From positions 1 to 64,000 of the forward strand of contig NZ_QYTW02000024.1 in assembly GCF_003605405.2 (NCBI RefSeq): a DNA stretch of 64,000 bases. Reading direction: 5' to 3'. A model generated the notes under the pieces. That model saw nothing but the letters and a program-made list of their open reading frames with translations, was not told the DNA's origin and did not search any database. The DNA is from Siminovitchia terrae (GTDB lineage: Bacteria > Bacillota > Bacilli > Bacillales > Bacillaceae_C). Positions 54,396 through 62,688 of this stretch are shown one piece after another (the first letter of the stretch is position 1; every line of letters starts with the position of its first letter). The translations under genes and the position numbers were made by a program.

Positions 54396-55175
54396 ATGAA
54401 TCAAAGTGTAGTGAAGGCTTTAACATTACTGGATTTATTTTCTGAGAATGACTTGGAACTAACTTTAAATGAACTTGCAGAAAGGTCTGGCATGCCGAAA
54501 CCCACAGTGTACCGTTTGCTTTCGTCATTAGAATATATGGGCTTTTTAACGAAAAGTAAGAACAGTATACATGATGTACGGTATCAATTGGGAATCAAGC
54601 TTTTAGAATTGGGAGGGCTTGTTGCAGATGGATTAGAGTTAAGGAAGAGCGCTCTTCCGCATATGCAATTGCTGCAGTCCGAGATTAACGAAACCGTCCA
54701 TCTCGTTATTCGGGATGGAGATGAGGCCGTTTATATTGAAAAAGTGGAAAGTAACCAGGCTGTACGACTATATACACGTGTAGGAAGAAGATCGCCATTG
54801 TATCTTGGCTCTGGTCCGCAACTGCTGCTGGCCTATTTGCCAAATTCAGAACGTGAAGAGATCATTAACAAAATGAACTTTCACCAAGTTGCTGAGAATA
54901 CAATCATGAATAAGGAAGATCTGTACGAGAAAATTGAAACGATCAGAGGGCAGGGTTATTCCCTAAGCTATGGCGAACAGGATACCGAGACATTTGGCAT
55001 CTCCTATCCGATTTATGACCATACAGATCATGTAGTTGCAGCTTTAAATGTAAGTGGCCCAGCGTCGCGATTTCAAGGCTCCAACAGGAAGCTTATGAAA
55101 GTAAAAACGAAAGAGGCGGCTACGAAAATCTCAAATGATCTTGGTTATATGCTGAATAGGGAATATAAGGCCTGA
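54396..55175 (+). CDS. IclR-family regulator
   Basis: 259 residues. An N-terminal winged helix (LTLNELAERSGMPKPTVYRLLSSLEYMG) is followed by an IclR effector domain (about 80-255, VHLVIRDGDEAVYIEKVES). IclR proteins respond to small metabolites and control nearby catabolic genes. It follows the symporter operon on the same strand with its own ribosome site (AGAAGGAGG), so it is the likely regulator. Confidence 0.9.
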   Translation: MNQSVVKALTLLDLFSENDLELTLNELAERSGMPKPTVYRLLSSLEYMGFLTKSKNSIHDVRYQLGIKLLELGGLVADGLELRKSALPHMQLLQSEINETVHLVIRDGDEAVYIEKVESNQAVRLYTRVGRRSPLYLGSGPQLLLAYLPNSEREEIINKMNFHQVAENTIMNKEDLYEKIETIRGQGYSLSYGEQDTETFGISYPIYDHTDHVVAALNVSGPASRFQGSNRKLMKVKTKEAATKISNDLGYMLNREYKA

Positions 55176-55209
55176 GGAGCAGAACGTAAGAGATTAAGTT
55201 GAAACAAGA

Positions 55210-55252
55210 AAAAGCATGGCGCATTCTATAGTAGAATGGACCATGCTTTTTT
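55210..55252 (+). terminator. Terminator of the iclR-type gene
   Basis: AAAGCATGG/CCATGCTTT with an inner ATTCTA/TAGAAT helix and T6. Confidence 0.88.
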
Positions 55253-55270
55253 GTATGTCGGTCGAAGAAC

Positions 55271-55414
55271 AGGCGCTTCCGCTTTCCTAATGTCTAGCTT
55301 CAGCGCCTAGCCCCTCGAGGTCACAAGCCTATTCCCTGTGGTGGCTGAAGTACTGCCTCCTCGGGAATAGGCTTGTGCTTGTCGGGTCTGACCAAGGCGC
55401 TTCCGCTTTCCTAA
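55271..55414. repeat. Block-repeat family, single unit at 55.3 kb
   Basis: A unit beginning TGTCTAGCTTCAGCGCC and flanked by 20-bp direct repeats AGGCGCTTCCGCTTTCCTAA (55271-55290 and 55395-55414). Inside, CACAAGCCTATTCCC and GGGAATAGGCTTGTG pair as a long hairpin. It abuts the stop codon of metQ1. Confidence 0.85.
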
Positions 55415-56251
55415 TTACCACCCAGGGATGACAGATCCCTCGTATTTGTCTTCGATGAACTTCTTGATTTCATCAGCTTGGTAAATATCTACGAATTTTT
55501 TAATTGCTTCATCGTCTTTGTTTTCTGCCCTAGCAGCGACAACGTTAACCCATGGAGAGTCCTTTTCTTCGATAAAGATGGAATCTTCAGTAGGAACAAG
55601 TCCACTGTCAATTACGTAGTTGGAGTTGATGGCAGCAGCATCCAAATCATCCAATTGGTGCGTAATTTGTGCGGCTTCCAATTCTACAAACTTATAGTCG
55701 TTTTTGTTCTCTACGATATCTTTGACAGTTGGTGCTACTCCAACGTCTTCTTTAAGTTTAATCAAACCTGCTTTTTCAAATAAAAGAAGGGCACGTCCAC
55801 CGTTTGAGGGATCGTTTGGAAGTCCTAGCTTTGCACCTTTTTTAAGGTCGCTTAAATCTTTTACCTTGTTGGAGTAAATACCCATTGGGCTAGTAATTGT
55901 GTTTCCAACCGGAACGATATCATAGTTACGGTCTTTCTTCTGCTCGTTCAAATAAGGTTCGTGTTGGAATACGTTTAGATCAAGATCTCCTTGAGACAAT
56001 GCTTCATTAACGATTAGATAGTCAGAGAAAGTTTTAATTTCAATTTCCAAGTCTTGTTTAGCTGCAAGTTCTTTTACTTGCTCCATAATTTCCTCATGTT
56101 CGCCGGCTGTAACACCTACAGTAAGTTTTCCGTCGCTAAGGAGACCTTCAGCTTTATCGCCTTTATCCTCAGATTCGTTTTTGCTTCCGCCACATGCGGC
56201 AAGGGCTGCAATTAGCAAAATAAATAAGCTGGATAATACCCACTTTTTCAT
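55415..56251 (-). CDS. metQ: Methionine-binding lipoprotein MetQ (copy 1)
   Basis: 278 residues. The signal peptide ends in lipobox LAAC (C20), followed by a low-complexity linker and the NLPA/MetQ fold (LTVGVTAGEHEEIM, NVFQHEPYLNE, LGLPNDPSNGGRAL, AAAINSNYV). It delivers methionine to MetNI. It is the last gene after metI (86 nt). It is clearly a paralogue of the gene at 58842, sharing the signal peptide, most core motifs and the same C-terminal GSVIPGW. Confidence 0.93.
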   Translation of the reverse strand: MKKWVLSSLFILLIAALAACGGSKNESEDKGDKAEGLLSDGKLTVGVTAGEHEEIMEQVKELAAKQDLEIEIKTFSDYLIVNEALSQGDLDLNVFQHEPYLNEQKKDRNYDIVPVGNTITSPMGIYSNKVKDLSDLKKGAKLGLPNDPSNGGRALLLFEKAGLIKLKEDVGVAPTVKDIVENKNDYKFVELEAAQITHQLDDLDAAAINSNYVIDSGLVPTEDSIFIEEKDSPWVNVVAARAENKDDEAIKKFVDIYQADEIKKFIEDKYEGSVIPGW

Positions 56252-56337
56252 GATTCAATTCCTCTTTTCTTAGTATAATGATCTATCCTCAATGGAACAT
56301 AATAACCATAGGCATAATACAGGTACTTTCGCCTTTT

Positions 56338-57009
56338 TTAGTCCTTTTTCATCGCGGCAGCCAACCGGTTGCCCAAAGACTGCAATCCTTGTACAAGAAT
56401 GATCAAAAGAATAACTGTTACGTACATGACATCGACTTCATAGCGAAGGTGTCCGTATCGGTATGCCAGATCACCAAGTCCGCCTCCGCCGACAAGACCT
56501 GCCATTGCTGTTGCACCAATCAGGGAGATGGTCGCAATTGTTAAGCCAAGAACTATAGAAGAGCGCGACTCTCTTACAAGTACATGCCAGATGATATGTC
56601 TCGTTTTGATTCCCATTGCTTCATATGCTTCGATTACACCCCGATCAACCTCCAGCAGGGCAGTTTCCATCAATCTCGCGATATACGGTGCTGTGTAGAT
56701 GACCAGTGGAACAATCACCCCTTTTACGCCGATTGAAGTACCAACCAAAAATTTCGTAAATGGAAGGATGAAAAATAATAAAATAATAAATGGGACGGAC
56801 CTGATGATGTTGATAATAATATTTAAGAGTCCGAAGACAAACTTGTTGCTTAGCGCTTTTCCAGGCCTGGTCAAGACAAGGAGGATTCCCAAAGGAAGGC
56901 CAATCAAAATCGCAATTCCAAGCGAGATTCCAGTCATTTGGAAGGTTTGAAGGATGGCTATCCATATATCTTCGCCCCAATTATCAAGAAACTCTTGTAT
57001 CTGCGTCAC
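56338..57009 (-). CDS. metI: Methionine ABC permease MetI
   Basis: 223 residues, five to six membrane helices, with the EAA loop (EAYEAMGIKTRHIIWHVLVRES) that meets the ATPase and GLVGGGGLGDLAYRYG, a MetI hallmark. The GTG start overlaps the end of metN by 26 nt, indicating coupled translation. Confidence 0.93.
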   Translation of the reverse strand: MTQIQEFLDNWGEDIWIAILQTFQMTGISLGIAILIGLPLGILLVLTRPGKALSNKFVFGLLNIIINIIRSVPFIILLFFILPFTKFLVGTSIGVKGVIVPLVIYTAPYIARLMETALLEVDRGVIEAYEAMGIKTRHIIWHVLVRESRSSIVLGLTIATISLIGATAMAGLVGGGGLGDLAYRYGHLRYEVDVMYVTVILLIILVQGLQSLGNRLAAAMKKD

Positions 57010-58021
57010 TGATCTTCACACCTTCCACTTTCACTTGATCATTCTTCAAAAACTGAATGGCCTTTTTAATTTCGGCGGGATCGCCTTTAAAGTGGACAAC
57101 AAGTTGTCCAAATGATTCGTTTTTCAATTGGGTAATGCTTCCTGATAAGATGTTCGGATAAATGTCGAACTTTTTGCTTACTAAGGCGAGAGCAGGCTCT
57201 CCAGATGATTCTCCAAAGAAGGAGAGAGTGGCAACCTGGCCAGTTTGATTTAAGCTTGTAAGAATATCAGCAGGAATCTTATGGGAAAACAGGCTATTAA
57301 CAAATTTCTTTGTCGTTGCATGTTTCGGAGCTGTGAAAATATCTTTAGTTTTTCCTTCTTCAATCACTTCTCCGTTTTCCATCACTGCAACACGGTCACA
57401 AATTCGCTGGATGACATTCATTTCATGTGTAATCAATAAAATAGTGATTCCGAGTTCTTTATTGATCTTTAGCAGCAAATCTAGAATGGCTTCTGTTGTA
57501 TCCGGATCAAGGGCACTTGTCGCTTCATCACTTAAAAGAATTTCGGGTTCGTGGGAGAGGGCTCTTGCAATGGCCACCCTCTGCTTCTGTCCTCCGGACA
57601 ACTCTGCAGGGTAGGCGTTGTGCTTTTCATCCAAGCCGACGATTTTTAAGTATTTCTCAACGCGCTCTTCCACTTCTTTTTTGTTTAGGCCGGTAAGCTT
57701 CAATGGCAGGGCGATGTTATCATATACTGTAGCTGTTTTTAAAAGGTTAAAGCCTTGGAAAATCATCCCGATATCACCGCGTGCTTTGCGGAGATTACTT
57801 GTTGATAGTTTTGTCAAATCTACATCTTTGACAATAACCGATCCTGTATCAGGCTTTTCCAACAGATTCACACAGCGGATCAGCGTACTTTTTCCAGCGC
57901 CGCTATAGCCGATTACGCCATATATTTCACCTTTTTTGACGGAGAGGGATACATCTCTCAACGCATGAATAGCTCCCTGTTTACCGTTAAAAGTCTTTGA
58001 GATCCCCACTAGTTCAATCAT
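56984..58021 (-). CDS. metN: Methionine ABC ATPase MetN
   Basis: 345 residues. Walker A GYSGAGKST, signature LSGGQKQR, Walker B ILLSDEATSALD, and a C-terminal NIL domain (about 265-340) that senses methionine and inhibits transport. It powers MetI. It is 820 bp downstream of metQ copy 2, from which it is separated by a block of repeats. Confidence 0.95.
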   Translation of the reverse strand: MIELVGISKTFNGKQGAIHALRDVSLSVKKGEIYGVIGYSGAGKSTLIRCVNLLEKPDTGSVIVKDVDLTKLSTSNLRKARGDIGMIFQGFNLLKTATVYDNIALPLKLTGLNKKEVEERVEKYLKIVGLDEKHNAYPAELSGGQKQRVAIARALSHEPEILLSDEATSALDPDTTEAILDLLLKINKELGITILLITHEMNVIQRICDRVAVMENGEVIEEGKTKDIFTAPKHATTKKFVNSLFSHKIPADILTSLNQTGQVATLSFFGESSGEPALALVSKKFDIYPNILSGSITQLKNESFGQLVVHFKGDPAEIKKAIQFLKNDQVKVEGVKISDADTRVS

Positions 58022-58179
58022 TTTGGTCTTGCTCCCTTCATTAAAATCAACGGAAAAAATGTATCATTTGATGGATAGTCTTGATTCTAGTGTAATCCCA
58101 AAGCCTCATTAAAAGGCGGAGCTGCTATGACGCAGCATCATCCACCTGTCATTTTTTAGGCAGGTATAAAGGATACTGT

Positions 58180-58840
58180 CCAACCCTAGGCTTCAGCGAC
58201 CATCAAGCTTCCTTCTCTATTATCACGTCAGGAGTCGCTCTGTGTCTAGCTAAAACGCCTAGCCCCACGAGCTCATCAGTCAAACTGTGGTGCTGTAGCA
58301 CTGCTTCCTCGGGAATCGACTTGTTTGCTTGCGCTGATTAAGCCGCTTCCGCTTTTCTAACTGTCTAGCTCCAGCGCTCAGCGACTAGCAAACTTCGTGT
58401 CTCCTCCTACGATAAGTCAACATCGCTCCGACGGACAAGGACGTCCTAGTGCCACCGAAGCCACAGGATGTGGCGACTTGAGGCGGCCTTCGTTCCGCGT
58501 GTTTCCTTTATCTCGTCGAAGGCACTCCAGTCTGTCCGTCGATAAACAGGCGCTTTCACATTTCTGATGTCTAGCTTCAGCGCCTAGCTCCTCGAGGTCA
58601 CAAGTCGCTTCCCTGTGGTGGCTGAAGTACTGCCTCCTCGGGAATCGACTTGTGCTTGTCGGAGCTGATCAAGGCGCTTCCGCTTTTCTAAATGTCTAGC
58701 TCCAGCGCTCAGCGACTAGCAAACTTCGCGTCTCTTCCTACGATAAGTCAACATCGCTCCACTTCGTTACGCGTGTTTCCTTTATCTCGTCAGAGGCACT
58801 CCAGTTTGTACGTCGCTAAACGAGCGCTTCCGCTTTTCTA
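58180..58840. repeat. Block-repeat cluster between metQ2 and metN
   Basis: At least four modules, each starting (C/A)TGTCTAGCT and ending GCGCTTCCGCTTTTCTAA or a close variant (junctions near 58242, 58360, 58567, 58691 and the end at 58840). Two kinds alternate: one with the CACAAGTCG...CGACTTGTG hairpin and one with CAGCGACTAGCAAACTTCG followed by CATCGCTCC. No gene and no transposase. The region 58022-58179 before it holds nothing recognised. Confidence 0.8.
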
Positions 58841-58841
58841 A

Positions 58842-59681
58842 TTACCACCCTGGAATTACTGAACCTTTGAACGTTTCATCAATGAATTCTTTCATTTCAT
58901 CAGACTGGTATACGTCTAGGAACTTCTGGATCGCTTCATCATCTTTATCTTCTGTTCTTACGGCCACAACATTCACCCATGGAGAATCTTTAGGCTCGAT
59001 AAAAATGGAATCTTCAGATGGTGTGAATCCTTTTTCAATTGCAAAGTTTGTATTGATCGCAGCAGCAGCAAGCTCATCCAATTGAAGTGGAATTTGTGCT
59101 GCTTCAAGTTCGATAAATTCGTAGTCATTATTGTTTTCTTCGATATCTTTGACAGTTGCTGAGACGCCGACGCCATCTTTTAATTTAATCAAACCTGCTT
59201 GTTCGAACAAGATAAGGGCACGTGCGCTGTTTGTTGGGTCATTGGGCAAACCGATTTTAGCACCTTTTTTCAACTCTTTGACATCTTTCACTTTTGAAGA
59301 ATAGATTCCCATTGGGAAGTTTACAGCATTTCCAACATCAACAAGGTCCAAATCGCGGTCTTTTTTGAATTGGTCTAGATAAGGAACATGCTGGAAAACG
59401 TTCATATCTAATTCTTTTTGTGCTAAAGCTTCGTTGACAATCGGATAGTCAGTGAAAACTTTAATGTCAATGTCCAATTCTTTATCTGCTGCAAGTTCTT
59501 TTACCTTTTCCATGATTTGCTCATGTGGACCGGCTGTTACCCCTATTGTCAGCTTTCCGTCGCTGAGTAGGCCTTCCGCTTTTTTGTCTTTCCCGCTAGC
59601 TTCTTCTTTATTGCCTCCACCACAGGCTGCAAGGGCGGCGATTGCTAATATCAGTAAACTGGATAATAACCACTTTTTCAT
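58842..59681 (-). CDS. metQ: Methionine-binding lipoprotein MetQ (copy 2)
   Basis: 279 residues, same layout as copy 1: lipobox LAAC (C20), LTIGVTAGPHEQIM, NVFQHVPYLDQ, AAAINTNFA, GSVIPGW. Differences cluster near the binding cleft (VPYLDQ for EPYLNE, NFPMGIYS for SPMGIYS), so ligand preference may differ, for example methionine isomers or other amino acids. It directly follows the S-box terminator and is the first gene of the transcript. Confidence 0.93.
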   Translation of the reverse strand: MKKWLLSSLLILAIAALAACGGGNKEEASGKDKKAEGLLSDGKLTIGVTAGPHEQIMEKVKELAADKELDIDIKVFTDYPIVNEALAQKELDMNVFQHVPYLDQFKKDRDLDLVDVGNAVNFPMGIYSSKVKDVKELKKGAKIGLPNDPTNSARALILFEQAGLIKLKDGVGVSATVKDIEENNNDYEFIELEAAQIPLQLDELAAAAINTNFAIEKGFTPSEDSIFIEPKDSPWVNVVAVRTEDKDDEAIQKFLDVYQSDEMKEFIDETFKGSVIPGW

Positions 59682-59823
59682 TTTGACTTCCCCTTTTCAT
59701 TGTATACTAATCTCTTTAATCAAATTTATTACAGTTCAAAAACAATTTAGAATTCAATTAATATGAACTTTCGTGCTTCCATGCTCCTCCCTTCAGTGTT
59801 TCGAGTGGAAATCTCTGTGAATC

Positions 59824-59851
59824 AAAAAATGCCTCTCGCATAGAGAGGCAT
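59824..59851 (-). terminator. S-box expression-platform terminator
   Basis: ATGCCTCTC/GAGAGGCAT with a 5-nt loop, then T6 on the minus strand. Confidence 0.9.
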
Positions 59852-59876
59852 GGATAGACACGAAAGTATTCACGCA

Positions 59877-59996
59877 CTCTCTTATTTTTCAAAATACAAA
59901 GTATTTTGCAGGATTTAGCACCTGTTCCTGCTTAGTACAAACAAGAATGGTTGCCGGGTTTCTCAGGGCCAGTCCCTCCACCGCTCTCAATAAGAG
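59877..59996 (-). ncRNA. SAM-I (S-box) riboswitch
   Basis: On the minus strand the class I core is complete: CTCTTATTGAGAGCGGTGG, AGGGACTGGCCC, GAAACCCGGCAACC, AGGTGCTAAATCCTGC, and a closing ATAAGAG. High SAM should cause termination and so switch off the metQ2 and metNIQ genes downstream. Confidence 0.95.
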
Positions 59997-60053
59997 ATTT
60001 TCAAATGAAATTGTTATCAATGATAATATACCTATACCTAAGAATTGTCAATG

Positions 60054-60845
60054 TTATTTCGAAATAATTTTTTCGAACTTTTGTAGCTCTAATTTATGGA
60101 TCAATGTCTGAATTTCGCTGACCAACAAATCGGCATTTTCTGTTTCAAACCAATTGGACAATGATTGGGCGTGTGCAAGATCATCTCGTAGCAGTTCCAC
60201 TTTCCGCATCCATTTCTCCGCTGAGTTTTTGGAGGAAGTAAATAAATTTTCCCTTAGGGAAGCATCCTCCAAAACTACCGTTTTCTTATCCGCAAATTGC
60301 GTGCAATCAATCAAATCTATTTCTATATTTTTTTCTTTGCGTTTCTCATAAAGAGCATCTATTTTCTTTACGCGCCCCTCTGTTAATAGGTCCTTCCACT
60401 CATCTGACGGATGGTACATTCGAATAACATCTGCCATTTCACTTTCTAAAAGGGTTACCAAACCGAAGAGCAACATTCGGACAGGCGGTTTTTGTAAATC
60501 GGCCTTCGTGATAAGTAAGTCGATTGTTGAATCTGTTATTAAGAAAAGACGCTCTCTGCCTTCCATTAAAGCCAATATATCGACTAATGGAGTATTTGCA
60601 GCGACTGTGTCACCAGTGGTGAAGCTAATAAGATTTTCTTCAATGGCCTCTGAGTTGTAATCATAAAGTTCACGATTCAAATAGCCAATTACTTTATCCT
60701 CTTCCTTAAAGCCGACAACATTAAAATTATATGTTTCAAAAAACATCCGGATAATATCATGAGTGTCTCGGTTGTTGACGGTTAGCAAAGGAACAGCGAT
60801 ATGTGAAGCGAGAAAATAATCATTAAATAATTTGATATTTACCAT
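60054..60845 (-). CDS. CBS-like protein of unknown function
   Basis: 263 residues from ATG 60845, which is the likely start (MVNIKLFNDYFLASHI); the frame extends 24 codons upstream without a ribosome site. The first 115 residues look like two diverged CBS motifs (HIAVPLLTV...VVGFKEEDKVIGYLN; AANTPLVDILALM...RLFLITD). The rest is helical, with no recognised domain. It is divergent from the sigma-54 operon, with 265 bp between. CBS domains bind adenosyl ligands. It is not a sigma-54 activator: no AAA+ motif is present. Confidence 0.6.
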   Translation of the reverse strand: MVNIKLFNDYFLASHIAVPLLTVNNRDTHDIIRMFFETYNFNVVGFKEEDKVIGYLNRELYDYNSEAIEENLISFTTGDTVAANTPLVDILALMEGRERLFLITDSTIDLLITKADLQKPPVRMLLFGLVTLLESEMADVIRMYHPSDEWKDLLTEGRVKKIDALYEKRKEKNIEIDLIDCTQFADKKTVVLEDASLRENLFTSSKNSAEKWMRKVELLRDDLAHAQSLSNWFETENADLLVSEIQTLIHKLELQKFEKIISK

Positions 60846-60926
60846 ATATACACCACGTTTCAGTCTATATAAAGATGATTTTACCCAATAAAAAGATTTG
60901 GAGCGAGTTTCAGTCAAAAATGACTC

Positions 60927-60956
60927 AAAATAACCGATTCTGACTAAAGGTTATTT
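60927..60956 (+). promoter_or_regulatory. Possible enhancer site (UAS) for the sigma-54 promoter
   Basis: AAATAACC, 13 nt, GGTTATTT forms a perfect dyad about 70 bp before the -24 element, within the range used by sigma-54 activators. Confidence 0.45.
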
Positions 60957-61009
60957 GTTCATTGTTTTTAAATAGCTTACAAATCAATGGTTTTTACTGA
61001 ACCGACCGG

Positions 61010-61027
61010 TTGGCATAGTAATTGCAA
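61010..61027 (+). promoter_or_regulatory. Sigma-54 (SigL) promoter
   Basis: TTGGCATAGTAATTGCAA fits TTGGCAC-N5-TTGC with one mismatch. The GG and GC pairs have the required 10-nt gap. It is about 85 bp before the aldehyde dehydrogenase start. Confidence 0.8.
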
Positions 61028-61110
61028 ATAATAAAGGTGATAACGAAAAAGGGGGAAATTGAACTTGGCAACGGCAATCCCTTTTTTAAAAATAAAGGAG
61101 GAAGAAAAGG

Positions 61111-62601
61111 ATGGCAGTTACTTCAACAATCATTGAGCTTAAAAATTATATTGGCGGTGAATGGAGACAAGCAATGGGAGATGACGTGAATGTCGTGATT
61201 AACCCGGCAAATCAAGAGGTTATTGCAAGGGCTCCAAGAGCAACAAAAGAAGAGACGGAAGAAGCAATTTTGGTTGCGAAGACAGCTTTTGAAAGCGGTA
61301 TCTGGTCTAATATGACAACTTACGAGCGAGCCGCTTACTTAAATAAAATTGCAGATAAAATCGAAGAGAACCTTGATGAGCTTGCAATGCTGGAAGTAAT
61401 GGATAATGGAAAAATAAAAACAGAGGCAGAGTTTGATATTGCTGATGCTGCAGGTTGCTTCCGTTATTATGCCGGGTTGATCATGGCACCTGAAGGTGAA
61501 ACATACCAAGTGCCTGAAGATGTACAGGCAATGGTCGTAAAAGAACCTGTTGGGGTGGCAGGACTTATTGTTCCATGGAACTTCCCGATGTTGATGAGTG
61601 TTTGGAAGATTGCACCGGCGCTCGCGGCAGGTAACACAATCGTTTATAAGCCGGCAGAATCGACTCCGATTACTGCGATGAAATTGGTTGAAATCATTGA
61701 AGAAGTTGGCGTGCCAAAAGGTGTAATGAATCTAGTGATGGGCAGAGGGTCAGTTGTAGGACAGACAATTGCAGAAAGCAAAGACGTCGATCTAGTATCA
61801 TTCACTGGAAGCACTGAAGTTGGACGTGAAATCATGAAAGCAGCCGCAGGAAATCTGAAAAAGATTTCTCTTGAATTGGGTGGAAAATCTCCAAATATTA
61901 TTTTTGCGGATGCGGACTTTGAGACGGCGGTAGACTACGCCTTAATGGGAATCTACTACGGAACTGGACAAGTATGTTCAGCAGGGAGCCGTATTTTAGT
62001 AGAAGAGAGCATTTACGATAAATTCATAGAGAGATTTGTCGAACGGGCAAAACAAATTAAAGCAGGACCTGGCTTGGATGAAAGCTCGCAAATGGGTGCG
62101 ATTAACAGTGAGGCTCAATTGAACACTATTTTAAAATATATTGAAATTGGCAAACAAGAAGGGGCCAAGTTGGCATGCGGAGGCCACCGTCTAACTGAAA
62201 ATGGATTAGATAAAGGATTTTTCATTGCGCCGACTGTATTTGTAAACGTCACTTCCGACATGCGTATTGTGCAGGAGGAAATTTTTGGTCCGGTTGTTAC
62301 GATCCAAAGCTTTAAAGATGAAGAAGAAGCCATCAAGCTTGCGAACGATACGGACTTTGGCCTTGCTGGCGGTGTTTTCTCAGGCGATGGAGCAAAAGCA
62401 ATGCGTGTCATCAAAAAAGTTCGCGCTGGAATTACATGGGTAAATTCATTCGGTACAACCTATAACGAAGCGCCTTGGGGCGGGTACAAACAGAGTGGAA
62501 TCGGACGCAGCCTTGGAACATACGGATTGGATGATTTCCAAGAAATCAAGCAAATCAATATTAATCTTGATGTGCAGCCTGCCGGCTGGTTCCCAAATTA
62601 A
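61111..62601 (+). CDS. NAD(P)-dependent aldehyde dehydrogenase
   Basis: 496 residues of the ALDH superfamily. WNFPMLMSVWKIAPALAAGN, FTGSTEVG, the catalytic Glu in LELGGKSPN and the catalytic Cys in GQVCSAGSR are all present. It is of the betaine-aldehyde dehydrogenase-like type by length and motif set. AAGGAGGAAG precedes the ATG. With the following Rieske oxygenase it would oxidise an aldehyde released by demethylation or hydroxylation of a quaternary amine, but the substrate is not certain. Confidence 0.88.
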   Translation: MAVTSTIIELKNYIGGEWRQAMGDDVNVVINPANQEVIARAPRATKEETEEAILVAKTAFESGIWSNMTTYERAAYLNKIADKIEENLDELAMLEVMDNGKIKTEAEFDIADAAGCFRYYAGLIMAPEGETYQVPEDVQAMVVKEPVGVAGLIVPWNFPMLMSVWKIAPALAAGNTIVYKPAESTPITAMKLVEIIEEVGVPKGVMNLVMGRGSVVGQTIAESKDVDLVSFTGSTEVGREIMKAAAGNLKKISLELGGKSPNIIFADADFETAVDYALMGIYYGTGQVCSAGSRILVEESIYDKFIERFVERAKQIKAGPGLDESSQMGAINSEAQLNTILKYIEIGKQEGAKLACGGHRLTENGLDKGFFIAPTVFVNVTSDMRIVQEEIFGPVVTIQSFKDEEEAIKLANDTDFGLAGGVFSGDGAKAMRVIKKVRAGITWVNSFGTTYNEAPWGGYKQSGIGRSLGTYGLDDFQEIKQININLDVQPAGWFPN

Positions 62602-62610
62602 GATTTTTTG

Positions 62611-62640
62611 AAGTGCATCTTTCTAAGAGATGCACTTCTT
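62611..62640 (+). terminator. Intra-operon hairpin after the aldehyde dehydrogenase
   Basis: AAGTGCATCT/AGATGCACTT with a 7-nt loop and only a weak T tail. It may reduce downstream expression. Confidence 0.45.
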
Positions 62641-62688
62641 ACCATCACTTTACCTAAAACATCATAGAAAAAAATTGGAGGATTTAAA

